64,000 nt of DNA from Dendrolimus kikuchii (taxonomy: Eukaryota > Arthropoda > Insecta > Lepidoptera > Lasiocampidae): the NCBI GenBank assembly GCA_019925095.2, contig CM034391.1, positions 24,231,051-24,295,050 on the forward strand, written 5' to 3'. Positions 54,301 through 64,000 of the stretch are shown one piece after another. A program made the translations under genes and the position numbers. Within the stretch, counting starts at the first letter, position 1. Every line of letters begins with the position of its first letter. The notes beneath the pieces were generated by a model. It did not search any database, was not told the DNA's origin, and saw only the letters and a program-made list of their open reading frames with translations.

Positions 54301-54419
54301 TTAGTTTATGTTGTGGCGGCTTTACTCGCTACTTATTTTATTTAGTGTGGCAACACTAGTTCTGTTCCGTCCTTGCCTAGTATAAAGTAGGTAAAATATC
54401 GCTCCATCAATTTTTTTTT

Positions 54420-54687
54420 GACGGCCTCTGTGGTTAAGCGGGTTAAGCCTTTGCCGGCACCTCACTGCAACGCAGAGGTTCCGGGTTCGATTCCTGGTAT
54501 AGTAAATTTCGGAAACGTATTTACTATGTTAAATTTCTCCGTTATTTACTATGGTCTGGGTGTCTGGGATCGGGCCCAGAGTAGTCCGTTGTATATTACC
54601 CATAACACAAGCGTAACTTGCTTAATTTGGGGATATACAATGTGTGTGTTTGTCTGTCGATTATTATTATTATTATTATTATTATTT
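54420..54687 (+). mobile_element. tSINE-C copy 4, full length
   Basis: Head GACGGCCTCTG, A box TGGTTAAGCGG, B box GGGTTCGATTCC, body to GTTTGTCTGTCG, then (ATT)n. One short duplicated TATTTACTATG block is inside. Confidence 0.9.
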
Positions 54688-55049
54688 TGCTGTCTACCCT
54701 CTTTTTTGTGTGAGGCGACGACTAACGCAGCAGGGTACAGGCAGCCCTTTTTGGTTATTCGGAGTCAACGTTTGATAAAGAACACACTGCGCTGTGCGCT
54801 CATCTTTAACAACCATTCTGAACTTCAGCTAATTGTGGTTACTGGCCGTGCCAAAAACTTTTACGATAATCAGACTTTGTTAAAAGTGTTAGCTCTAAGG
54901 TGGAATCTAGTGCCGTGTGCTGTTCCTGTGTGTAACCTAAACCGATCCAGGAGAGGGCGGATCTCAAGGTAAGTGGAGCTTCTACTTTTCTAGTGCAAGG
55001 GTCTAGGTCATATCTCTCATACAGTCCATATAAATGGAACCACATTAAC
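54688..55049. other. No recognisable feature
   Basis: A frame runs through from the SINE to 54972 but shows no family similarity. Confidence 0.35.
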
Positions 55050-55540
55050 CGTGGGCTATAAACGCCCAACAGTTAAACAATAAATTATGACACCACATAA
55101 AGTCACAAACACATAACTAACAATAAAACTTATACACATACTCAAACCAACGCGCACTACCATCGCATTGCATTACACGCACACTTCACAAACAAACCAA
55201 GACACACAAAGAGCCTAAAAATTAATAACCCAGGCACAGAAAAGAAAAAACCAACACACATGGCACTAGATAGGACTATATATAAGTATAGATATAAGGC
55301 CAACACTGCACATGCACTTCCTCACAACACCAGCATGTAACAGATACACTCTTTAGTTAAGTTTAGTATTAAAAATAGGATAAATTAATATAATAAGTTA
55401 ATCTTAAGGACTAAATTAATGTCACACGATAACAAAAATAAACAATAAGCGTGTATGGACTCTAAAATTTTTCATAGAAATTAAGTAGTAAAAAAAGGTA
55501 CGGAACTCGAGTCCGTAGATATGTTAATAATATAAAAAAA
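55050..55540 (+). repeat. K repeat, longest copy
   Basis: Strand-biased A/C-rich sequence, then TACGGA..TCCGTA hairpin and an A-rich end. An inverted copy lies at 56320-56668. Confidence 0.75.
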
Positions 55541-55892
55541 AGCGCCCCACAATTTCTAAATTAAAAACATATCTGTATCTCATCTATGACTATAGTCTAG
55601 GAAGTAATTATATATCTCCCGTAAGAAAGTAATATGTTCCTTGATCTATATCTTCTGTGTTCAATCTTTTATGTTACACACCTACACGGAGACAAAAGAT
55701 AATTATTATAACTGTCTAAACTGCGATGATTCAGTTAAGTAATTAAATAACCAACTTTAGATAAAGAATATTATGAAGTTGAATTTTGAGTGTACGATAC
55801 TGCCTAATTCCCTGCAAGTCAAGTGATATAACAGAGTTCAAATAGGAGATGCATCCAAAACACTCCAAAATGTCTTAGTTTACAAATAGGTT
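55541..55892. other. No recognisable feature
   Basis: Nothing repeated or coding was seen here. Confidence 0.35.
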
Positions 55893-56105
55893 TGAGTGTT
55901 ACAGGACCGACGGCTGATGGAGAACGAGTCCTGGCGTCGAGACCACATCTCAGCAAACGTAGCGTAGGACGCCTAGCAGCCTGGTGGACTGACGACTTCC
56001 GCAAGATCGCCGGCAGGGGCTGGATGAAGAAGACGGGAGACCGAGATATGTGGCGCGTATTTGGGGAGGCCTACGTCCAGCAGTGGACTAAGATTGGCTG
56101 AAGAA
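55893..56105 (+). pseudogene. RTE-E LINE ORF2 end
   Basis: Reads LSKRSVGRLAAWWTDDFRKI, AGRGWMKKTGDRDMWRVFGE and AYVQQWTKIG before the stop. It lacks the WAGHV block. Confidence 0.8.
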
Positions 56106-56319
56106 GACGATATTTTTACAACCGTTTAACCAAAATGCGCTTGTTAGATTTGGAGTAGGTAGTATATAAAAATATACATATATTTAATGCTTAATACATA
56201 TATTGGCAAAGCATTTCATTGATTTAAAAACCTTAAAAGATATTTCATAGATAGCATATTTTACTTTAAGTTAGATATTTCTATTTTTTTTTTCATATTA
56301 TTAATGTATCTTCGAGGCT

Positions 56320-56668
56320 TAATTTCTATGAAAAATTTTAGAGTCCATACACGCTTATTGTTTATTTTTGTTACTTGATATATATGTTATGGTGTACCTT
56401 AAGTGTAGAGTGTATGTGTGTTGTTTTTTGGCCTTATATCTATACTTATATATATTCCTATCTAGTGCTATGTGTGTTGTTTTTTTCTTTTCTGTGCCTG
56501 GGTTATTAATTTTTAGGCTCTTTGTGTGTCTTGGTTTGTTTGTGAAATGTGCGTGTAATGCAATGCGATGGTAGTGCGCGTTGGTTTGAGTATGTGTATA
56601 AGTTTTATTGTTAGTTATGTATTTGTGACTTTGTGTGGTGTCATAATATATTGTTTAACTGTTGTGAC
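56320..56668 (-). repeat. K repeat, inverted copy
   Basis: Matches 55070-55480 in reverse: ACACGCTTATTGTTTATTTT, GCCTTATATCTATACTTATA, TGCGATGGTAGTGCGCGTTG. Confidence 0.8.
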
Positions 56669-56747
56669 ATGAAAAATTTGAAAATATTTCTATTGTGATA
56701 TGTCTATGAAGATATTTCTATTAAAAGCAAGTTAAATCAAAAAGGTT

Positions 56748-56877
56748 TATTTTTTATTGCAGGAGATCAGCAGACAGGCAGACAGCCCACTTGATGGAAA
56801 GCGGTTACCATCGCCTATGAACATTTGCAACAGCAAAGTTGCTACAAATGCGCTGCTGCTCTCTTAAGGGAAACTGG
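56748..56877 (-). mobile_element. SINE-A 3' part
   Basis: Antisense, T-run through CTCTTAAGGGAAACTGG, then breaks off. Confidence 0.85.
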
Positions 56878-58239
56878 GTCGGTCGTAAATGTCGCTCGGT
56901 CGTAGGTCGTAAATACATTATTTATTTCATAGGACATAAAAACTTTCTATGCTAATAATAACATAACAAGATTCTTATATACCTAACCTTCGTACTATTA
57001 TCTAGTTCCAGCAGTCACCATAGTTACCGCTTTGTTCAACCGACGAACGTAGAATGTCCCGTGTTAGGCGATTTCACCTCCTCTTATATTATCGAACTAA
57101 CAATACAATGTGCACATTTTAGCAATCTTGTAAACTAAAAGTAATTACAAAGGTTATTAAAAATCTTAAAAACATTTATAAAGTATTCAACAATATAAAC
57201 CTTACCAATATAAATACAACCTAGTTTTTATTAAGCCAAAACACACTACTTACTCAATAAATCATTGGAGATATTTAAAAAAAAATATACAAGTACCCTC
57301 AATTTAAAGTCACAGTGTGGTTACGCGAATTGATAATTGTTACCTCTATTCATTCCCCTTAGTTGTAAAACCACAATGATGGAAATATAGCTGCACAGAA
57401 CACAGGGAAATATAGGCAGTTATATAAAGGAAGGATGGTACAGTACCTTTGCGTAGTGAAGCGATGGTTTTCTCCGTGATTCTTAAGTTAGCACGACACG
57501 CACAATTTCACATCACAGTGATATATAAAGTATATGGACGAAAATTGTTTATAATATTCAAAAGCGATGCGTATGCGTTGCAGTTCGTAAGCGATAAAGT
57601 CTATTCTATCCGATGACCAATATAGCGATGCAGTTGAAGTCTCATGCCGTCTCCTTTCTTCTGCTTGCTAGGGCATGTATAGGAGAGGAAAAAAAGATAG
57701 GAGGTGGTTTTACATGATTTGCAGTATTACGGTTCGTTCCATTACTTTAAGAATTTTCAATATATATATTAAATTAAATACGCGCGACCACAGTGTATCT
57801 TAGCACGGGCAAATACGTAACTACATTTATTAAATACCTCCATATTACCTATTACGCTTATATTAGCATTCGGCAAAAATAAAACTACTATAAAAAAATT
57901 AAGTACCAAAGTACCATTTCCCAAGCTCTCATAAAAAGTACTATGAAATCTCGATACGGCTCGAGGGTCGTTCTAGACGAGGCTCAAACTTTTCCCAACA
58001 AACATCCCCCACCACCCTGCGCCCAACCCCAGGCTGCCAACAGTGACGCTGCGACGAAATGATAAACGACGTAAACTAATGAGCACCTGTCAAAAGTTAC
58101 TGAATAATTTCAATGAGCCCCGTGTAGACGCCGTTTCATTCGTGTGGGAGCAAAACTTCTCGTTAAGATATTGCATAATAGAGGAGCGGCCAGAGAAATC
58201 AATCGAGATACTTTTTTACACTTACAGCGTACATACATA
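56878..58239. other. Longest repeat-free stretch; no gene seen
   Basis: No internal paralogue in this window and no frame with family similarity. It is the best candidate for unique host DNA (intronic or intergenic). Confidence 0.4.
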
Positions 58240-59120
58240 TTGGGTTGGGGAAAAAGTTTCTTCGCATTTTATATAAAACTTCAAATGGTTTTTTTTATAA
58301 AGTTTATTTGCCATCTTGTAGGTAGGGACGTGATTCCATTGCTATAAAAATTGTGGGGCTCCTGATTAAAAAACTGCGACAAGTGGTTTTGGCAGTTCTC
58401 TCGTGATGTTAACCTGATACTGGCTAAGGAATTCTGCAGAGACCGAAACAGGTGAAAATCTGAAGGTGCAAGGTCAGGACTATACGGCGGATGCATTAAC
58501 ACCTCCCAGCCAAACTCTCGTAATTTTTGCTCAGTGGCTAAAGATGTGTGAGGTCTAGCGTTATCATGGTGAAAAACCACACCCCTTCTGTTGATTAATT
58601 CCGGCCGCTTTCTCTCAACTTTTTGCTTTAATCTCATCAGTTGTTCGCAGTACAGTTTAGACTCGATGGTCCTGCCGGGCGGTAACAGCTCATAATGAAT
58701 AATGCCCTTCCAATCCCACCATACACAGCATCACCTTGTTGCGAGTTAACCCGGGTTTCGCCACAGTCTGTGAAGCCTGACCGGCCTTTGACCACGATCT
58801 TTTTCGCACGTTCTTGTCGTACGTGATCCACTTTACGTCACCAGTTATCAGCTTCTTCAAAAATGGTTCGGTTTCATTACGTCGTAATAAAGAATCACAA
58901 ATGAGTACACGGTTCATTAGGTTTCTTTGCGCCAAAACCGTTTTGTGGTCAATTCCAAGTTCTCCAGCTACATCGTAACTACTAATATGCCGATCTTGCG
59001 CCACTGTTTCAAAAATGACATCAATTTTGTCCGTAACGGGGCGACCAGGGCGACGTGAAAACTTAAAAGCCTTCGGATCACATAGACAACTCCCAATCAA
59101 GAAACCTCTGATTTGTAAGA
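58240..59120 (-). pseudogene. mariner transposase, 5'-truncated, frameshifted
   Basis: The left end TTGGGTTGGGGAAAAAGTTT next to TA (58238-58239) is a mariner terminal repeat. The minus strand encodes GRPVTDKIDVIFE.., DVAGELGIDHKTVL (helix-turn-helix), ITGDVKWITYDKN (first Asp), HHDNARPHTS (second Asp) and HPPYSPDLAPSDFHLFRSLQ (third Asp, D34D spacing). About 30 residues are missing after HKTVL and a frameshift lies near 58700. The N-terminus and the other terminal repeat were not found. Confidence 0.9.
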
Positions 59121-59390
59121 GTAGGAAGAGGCAGGTAGCGTTTGCATAAGTTATTATAACAATCAATTGAGTTTATTTAATTATGTACTGTAATGGCCTG
59201 CGGTTTTTGAGCTGACCGGGATCTTCAATAAGAGCCTGGTTCAGAGCATAAGTTTGTATTAGAAATCAAGATACTTTTATATAGATGTGTTCTGCTCGTG
59301 GGCCGATACAATTCTGTCTTCTCTTGTTTTGGGTGGCGTTCTACGATTAAATTTAAATAAATTATGTTTCTTAAAATATATGACGACTAA

Positions 59391-59679
59391 AGTCGTGGTA
59401 GCGTAATGGCTAGCGTACGAGTCCCAAACTCAAAGGGCGCGGGTTGGATCCTGGCCGGAACGCATGCACTACTTAGTCAGTTTTCTGATCTAATGTGCAT
59501 ATTGTTTCAATCACGTGCTAACAACGGTGAAGGAAAACGTCGTGATGCAACCTGCACATTGAGATAACCGATGTGTCAAACCTGCCAAGCCGCCTTGTTC
59601 AAGCGTGGCGGGTATACTGTCTATTCGCCATATAATGGGAGGCCCAAGCTCAGCAGTGGGACATTTATGGACTGATATT
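59391..59679 (+). mobile_element. tSINE-D copy 2 with 15-bp duplication
   Basis: A box TAGCGTAATGG; the B box has one change (GTTGGATCC). Flanks ATATATGACGACTAA (59376-59390) and ATATATAACGACTAA (59680-59694) match at 14 of 15. Tail GGAGGCCC..CAGCAGTGGGACATT. Confidence 0.95.
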
Positions 59680-59825
59680 ATATATAACGACTAAGGAGGT
59701 TAGTCGTTACTATAGCTACCCATTTATGGTTCTTAAATATAGTTTTAATACTTTATTTATCTAGGTATGTTTACTACGATATTCAAAACGTGAAACCTGG
59801 ATTTATAATTGCGTTAGTTAAGTAA

Positions 59826-60146
59826 TTTTTTTTATTGCAGGAGATCAGCAGACAGGCAGACAGTCCACTTGATGGAAAGCGGTTACCATCGCCAATGGAC
59901 ATTTGTAACACCAAAGGTGCTACAAATGCGCTGCTGCTCTATTAAGGGAAACTGGAACCTGGTCATTAATGCCGGAACATAACTCAAGGTTGTTATGGCG
60001 ACATACTTTAGACTAGGGGTGGTAGCCATCCAGTCGGGCAAATAGTAAGTATGCCCTACCACCTGGCTGTGGGTTGTTTTGTCGCCTCTTACGACAGGCC
60101 GCCCGGCCGCAGGAAATTGTATTCTTTCTCCGTTCCTGTACGGATA
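59826..60146 (-). mobile_element. SINE-A, full length
   Basis: Both ends present, with a small insertion after GGGCAAAT. Confidence 0.9.
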
Positions 60147-60261
60147 TAATAATATCTCGAGTAATTAATTAACTTGCTTTTTATTCTTTAGGTCTTTATC
60201 ATTGTTGGGATAGATATCGACTTAGACTTTAACCGATGGTTTAAATAATATAATCGTTAAA

Positions 60262-60470
60262 ACTATAGATAGATAGATGACACTGTGTTGCTCACCAAAA
60301 TAAACAAATATAAAAACAAAATGCATGATTACAATACTTCTTGGCAAAACAACGGGAGGCCGTATCGCTAAAAGCAATATCTTCCAGGCAACCTAGCTTA
60401 AAAGAAATTCTTAACTAATCTGGCGATGTAGGTGGAGCAGAAGAAAGATAGGACTGTACAATTTACATAT
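60262..60470 (-). mobile_element. CR1-J 3' end
   Basis: TAGATAGATAG tail, TTGCTCACCAAAATAAACAA and a CGCTAAAAGC hairpin. It is close to the 50286 copy. Confidence 0.8.
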
Positions 60471-60519
60471 ACATATGTACACTGATTTATATACACATAT
60501 ATATAAACTATATATACAT

Positions 60520-60690
60520 TTAGCAGAGGGTGATGTCAAGAGCCTTAAGAACAGACGAGCGTGCATGACAAGAGTTATGAATGTCAAAGAAGCAAGTGAG
60601 GTGTGTAAGAATAAGCCTGAATGGCGCTCCGTTGTTCGTGCCTACCCCGCAAGGGAACTGGCGTGAAGTTATGTATGTATGTATGTATTT
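60520..60690 (+). mobile_element. RTE-B 5'-truncated copy
   Basis: Encodes ..SLKNRRACMTRVMNVKEAS.. to YPARELA and an ATGT tail. ATTTA occurs on both sides. Confidence 0.85.
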
Positions 60691-61019
60691 AAACTCATTT
60701 ATGTTTTATAAGAAAACTTAAGAGTTTTTCTTAGATAAAACCTAGGAGTTAAAATCAATCCAATATAGAGTAGATCCCAATAATTACGGCCAACTTGATA
60801 ACAATATGCGCCGGCAACTCGTTCAACTTCGCAACAATTTCCAAAGTTTTCTTCATAACTTGCCAATCCTGAAAGAAATACGATATTAACATTTTTTTCT
60901 TTGACAATTTGATTTGATTTTCATTTCTTACTTTGGAAGAATTTTTCATATTGAATTCAGATTTATCTTGGTATCCCCGAGTGTCCTGATAGCTTCTGCT
61001 TAGGGATAGACTAACTAAT
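60691..61019. other. No recognisable feature
   Basis: Nothing repeated or coding was seen here. Confidence 0.35.
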
Positions 61020-61023
61020 GTAT

Positions 61024-61512
61024 TGTCACGAGTTACAGGACTCGGAATTAAAATGCCGTTGGAATTACTATAGGATTTATTAGAACTATACAAACACGTA
61101 TAACACAGGTACAAATAAAACTGGAAACAACCACTACAGACGTAATGCACGATTCAATAATACGCGCAAAGTCCGTCACTATATCGATTATCGAATGTAC
61201 ACACGTCTTGCCTCGCTTGCGATTATCGCTGGACTGCCGATCTCTCCATTGGGCCATTGCTTTATACTGCATCGATACAATATGGCTGCCCACCCGCGTA
61301 GATCGAATTTATTAGAATCAGTTCGACACACCTGTCTAATGACTGCCATAAAAGATTACGATGCACAATGGACTGTTTTTCTAATTACAAATTTTAAACA
61401 CAAAGTAAACAAAAGAAGACAGTCATAAATAGTTTCAATGTTATTAGCTCAAACGCCGGCAGGTAATAAATGTGCTTTGTCTACAGGTATGCAGGTGGCC
61501 CAAATTGTAACA
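61024..61512 (-). mobile_element. LTR-L solo LTR, copy 5, complete
   Basis: 489 bp with TGTCAC and GTAACA ends and a perfect GTAT duplication at 61020-61023 and 61513-61516. Confidence 0.9.
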
Positions 61513-61623
61513 GTATTTAAGGGTGTATAATCAAATCGAGCTTTCTTGCGAACTGAGTATTATGTATTTGAAAGTAGCACTTGATATACTTTCAATAGTT
61601 ATTTACGCTGTTTAACCAGTACC

Positions 61624-61734
<111 letters not shown>

Positions 61735-61737
61735 ACA

Positions 61738-61815
61738 TAGCTGTAACCGGCAGACGTCGTCCTGCCCTTAAAAAAAATCTAGAACCCGATTGCAGCATCA
61801 TCGACCGAGATCAAT
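61738..61815 (-). mobile_element. Hel-H end fragment
   Basis: CCGGCAGACGTCGTCCTGCC hairpin and TCTAGAACCCGATTGCAGC, the reverse of the 44.8-kb element's right end. Confidence 0.55.
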
Positions 61816-61846
61816 TATTAATTTAAATTACTCTCGAATCCACTTG

Positions 61847-61851
<5 letters not shown>

Positions 61852-61892
<41 letters not shown>
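61852..61892. repeat. (AT)n microsatellite
   Basis: About 20 AT units joined to the CATA tail of RTE-B. Confidence 0.9.
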
Positions 61893-61899
<7 letters not shown>

Positions 61900-61995
61900 C
61901 ATACATACATACATAACTTTACGCCAGTTCCCTTGCGGGGTAGGCACGAACAACAGAGCGCCATTTAGGCTTATTCTTACACACCTCACTTGCTT
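61893..61995 (-). mobile_element. RTE-B 3' fragment
   Basis: CATA tail and CAGTTCCCTTGCGGGGTAGG through CACCTCACTTGCTT. Confidence 0.85.
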
Positions 61996-62064
61996 ATGTA
62001 TTCTATAAATGTGTCTGGATTTACGTATGTATTGAATTTATAAATTAGTGTAAGTATGTATATT

Positions 62065-62264
62065 TAAATTGTACAGTCCTGTCTTTTTTCTGCTCCACTT
62101 ACATTGTCAGATCAATTAAGAATTTCTTTTAAGCCAGGTTGCCTGGAAGACATCGCTTTTAGCGATAAGGCCGCCTATTGTTTTGCCAAGAAGTATTGTA
62201 ATTATGCACCTTGTTTTTGTATTGGTTTATTTTGGTGAGCAATAAAGTATTATACAACAATTTA
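62065..62264 (+). mobile_element. CR1-J 3' end
   Basis: TGCCTGGAAG, ATCGCTTTTAGCGATAAGGC hairpin and AATAAAGTATTAT. Confidence 0.85.
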
Positions 62265-62276
62265 TCTCTCTCTCTT

Positions 62277-62309
<33 letters not shown>
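62265..62309. repeat. (CT)n microsatellite
   Basis: Interrupted once by TTTCTT. Confidence 0.95.
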
Positions 62310-62314
<5 letters not shown>

Positions 62315-62317
62315 ATA

Positions 62318-62362
62318 AACCATCCCGGGATGTATACATATACGGGATATATCCCGGGACAT
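62318..62362. repeat. Clustered short palindromes
   Basis: CATCCCGGGATG is followed within 30 bp by GGGATATATCCCGGGA. Confidence 0.7.
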
Positions 62363-62399
62363 ACATACATACATACATACACATATATGTAAATGTATA

Positions 62400-63421
62400 T
62401 TGCTTTTTAGTTCGAAGTTGGTCTTGTTTTTTATAAGAATTTTTTTATTTAGTTCAGGATTGCCCATGGAAGCCCACTTGAATAATTCACCTGTGTATAA
62501 TCATGTCAAATAATAATAATTCTTTCAATTCAGAAATAGAAGTCATGTACGTACACAATTAAAAATATAAAAATTTAAAAAGAGGCAACTGAAGTAATAA
62601 TCTACTTTTAAAAATATTATCCCAACGAAAACAGTAAAATATATTTTATCTGTGAAAACGCTACCATCACAGTTAGTTGCAGACGAGAGCACCGACTTCC
62701 GGTGTTGACGTCACATCCTGTGGGACCTCCCCCTTTATTCCTGTGGGGAAGCAGAGTTTTGTCGGATTTAAAAATAGAACATGATATTTTTGTTTTGGCC
62801 TACATGTGTTATAATTCTAAGAGATTTTTTTATTTACTACAAGTCAGTGAAACAGCGCGCTGCACTAAACTCACTTAGAAGTTTAGCTCTTCCAAAGTTT
62901 TGAGTCCTGTTTAATGTTGGCAAGTTTAATAATCAGTGGAAATAATAAATTCTTAACGTTGAGCGCGCGGCGTGATATTTCGTCAAACGTTGACTTGTAT
63001 GTCCAAAAAAAATTTTTTTTCTAGCAAAAAGGAACCGAACCAAAAGTAGGTAAAAAGCAAAAAATAAATATAATATATAATTATTTTTTTTGGGTTTTAG
63101 TGACTCTGAGTGGGTTTCTTGTTTGCTAGAACTTTTTATATTTCATTTTTAAGTCATGCATAAGGTATCCAATAACAATGAAATTAATATGAAACTATTC
63201 TGAAGCTGTACTGAATTTAATGCAAAAAGAAGGAAAAATTGGCTCGGAAACAAAAAAAGTGAAAAATGGCTGAGTATACATTAAAAAATACACGACGAAT
63301 TGACAACATCCTTCTTTTTTGATGTCGGTTAAAATCGCTGCCTTAACCCTGCTGCGCCTTAAACATCGCCTTACACAGAAAGAGGGTAGACAGTAAAACT
63401 AGTGTCACCCCATTAGTTTTC
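62400..63421. other. No recognisable feature
   Basis: AT-rich; nothing repeated was seen. Confidence 0.4.
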
Positions 63422-63900
63422 AGGGCCATTTACATGGAGAGAGTTTATCGCACGTTTTGGGACGAAAATCGTGTACTATTTTCGTAGGCGATACTCTTTA
63501 GACAATAAACGCATTGACATGTTACATTCAACCAAAAAACAAAAACTCGCCTACGAGTATGTCATAAGATAATCGCAAAGTAATTATCACCAAGAGATTT
63601 GCTAACACTACGACACAAATCGCATTGGGATATTTGCCTACGATTTTTCGACTTGTCTGAACTAGAACTCGTATGACATTTCAAGTTCATGCGAGTATCG
63701 TACAAATCAGTTTGAACACGGATGGGATGAGCACGGTATTTTGTATTTTGTTTACACAGAGACGTCAATATTCAATGACCAAGTGATTATCGCCCTTCTA
63801 CATACGATATCGTATGTTTAGTTTACATGATAATATTTTTTTTCTTGCTTTCGACAATCATATCTTGGATGCAAGAAACTCTCTTCATGTAAACGGCCCT
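63422..63900. mobile_element. MITE, 479 bp, 24-bp terminal repeats
   Basis: The ends AGGGCCRTTTACATGRAGAG.. are inverted repeats with two differences over about 24 bp. There is no transposase frame inside. The flanks do not give a clear duplication, so the superfamily is open. Confidence 0.75.
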
Positions 63901-64000
63901 TTAATGTGTTTTACATACTTATTTAGGCAAGGATCGAATACGACCAATCCGCATTGGACAAGCATGACGGGTATAACATCCGTTGCCTTCTTGTTTCCAG

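Overview
This looks like gene-poor, transposon-saturated nuclear DNA from an insect, most likely a lepidopteran. It is AT-rich and has no operons, no long ORFs and no recognisable host exon. The repeats are of types common in moth and butterfly genomes: RTE, CR1/Jockey and R1-like LINE tails, tRNA-headed SINEs, TC...CTAG Helitron-like elements, mariner, hAT and pogo DNA transposons, Penelope-like elements and solo LTRs. The species call is inference from repeat content, with no database search behind it. Nearly all protein similarity is decayed transposase or reverse transcriptase.

Family names used here are local labels. SINE-A: about 325 bp, starts near TATCCGTGCAGG, ends TGCAATAAAA(n), roughly 28 copies. 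RTE-B: LINE 3' end, stop codon followed by an ATGT-repeat tail, about 14 copies. tSINE-C and tSINE-D: SINEs with tRNA-like A and B boxes. RTE-E: a second RTE-type LINE end. CR1-J: LINE 3' end with a GATCGC..GCGAT-type hairpin and AATAAA. LINE-G: LINE C-terminus containing an IQRGN motif. LTR-L: solo LTR with TGTTAC..GTAACA ends, five copies. Hel-H: non-autonomous Helitron-like repeats. R1-like: LINE 3' ends with a GGGGTTTTAGTGG-type UTR or its relatives. S: short internally deleted LINE. K: A/C-rich repeat with a TACGGA..TCCGTA hairpin.

Layout. 0-10 kb: SINE-A and LINE fragments, tSINE-D, a LINE split by another LINE (4.6-5.8 kb), and an LTR-L. 10-20 kb: a pogo/Tigger derivative keeping the transposase tail, S, LTR-L, a mariner split by an R1-like LINE, RTE-B and several SINE-A. 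20-30 kb: a Helitron holding both a hAT element and a LINE, one arm of an inverted duplication (its partner is at 29 kb), tSINE-C copies, and a LINE with two RTE-B insertions. 30-40 kb: two Penelope-like elements, each with a hammerhead-like motif, the larger nested three deep, plus a long hairpin. 40-50 kb: an 85-bp x5 GC-rich minisatellite, a LINE RT fragment and palindromic MITE-like repeats. 50-64 kb: a complete solo LTR, an RTE-B with a snap-back 5' end, SINE-A inserted in SINE-A, a tandem duplication, a mariner pseudogene, tSINE-D with a 15-bp target duplication, large microsatellites and a terminal MITE.

No gene network can be described. The content is an archive of insertions whose relative order can often be read from nesting, target-site duplications and empty-site paralogues inside the same window. 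The strongest unusual items are the hammerhead-like folds in the Penelope elements, the fold-back junction of the 51.7-kb RTE-B, the exonisation-ready antisense strand of SINE-A, the PCNA-binding-like tail in the pogo relic and the 85-bp minisatellite.
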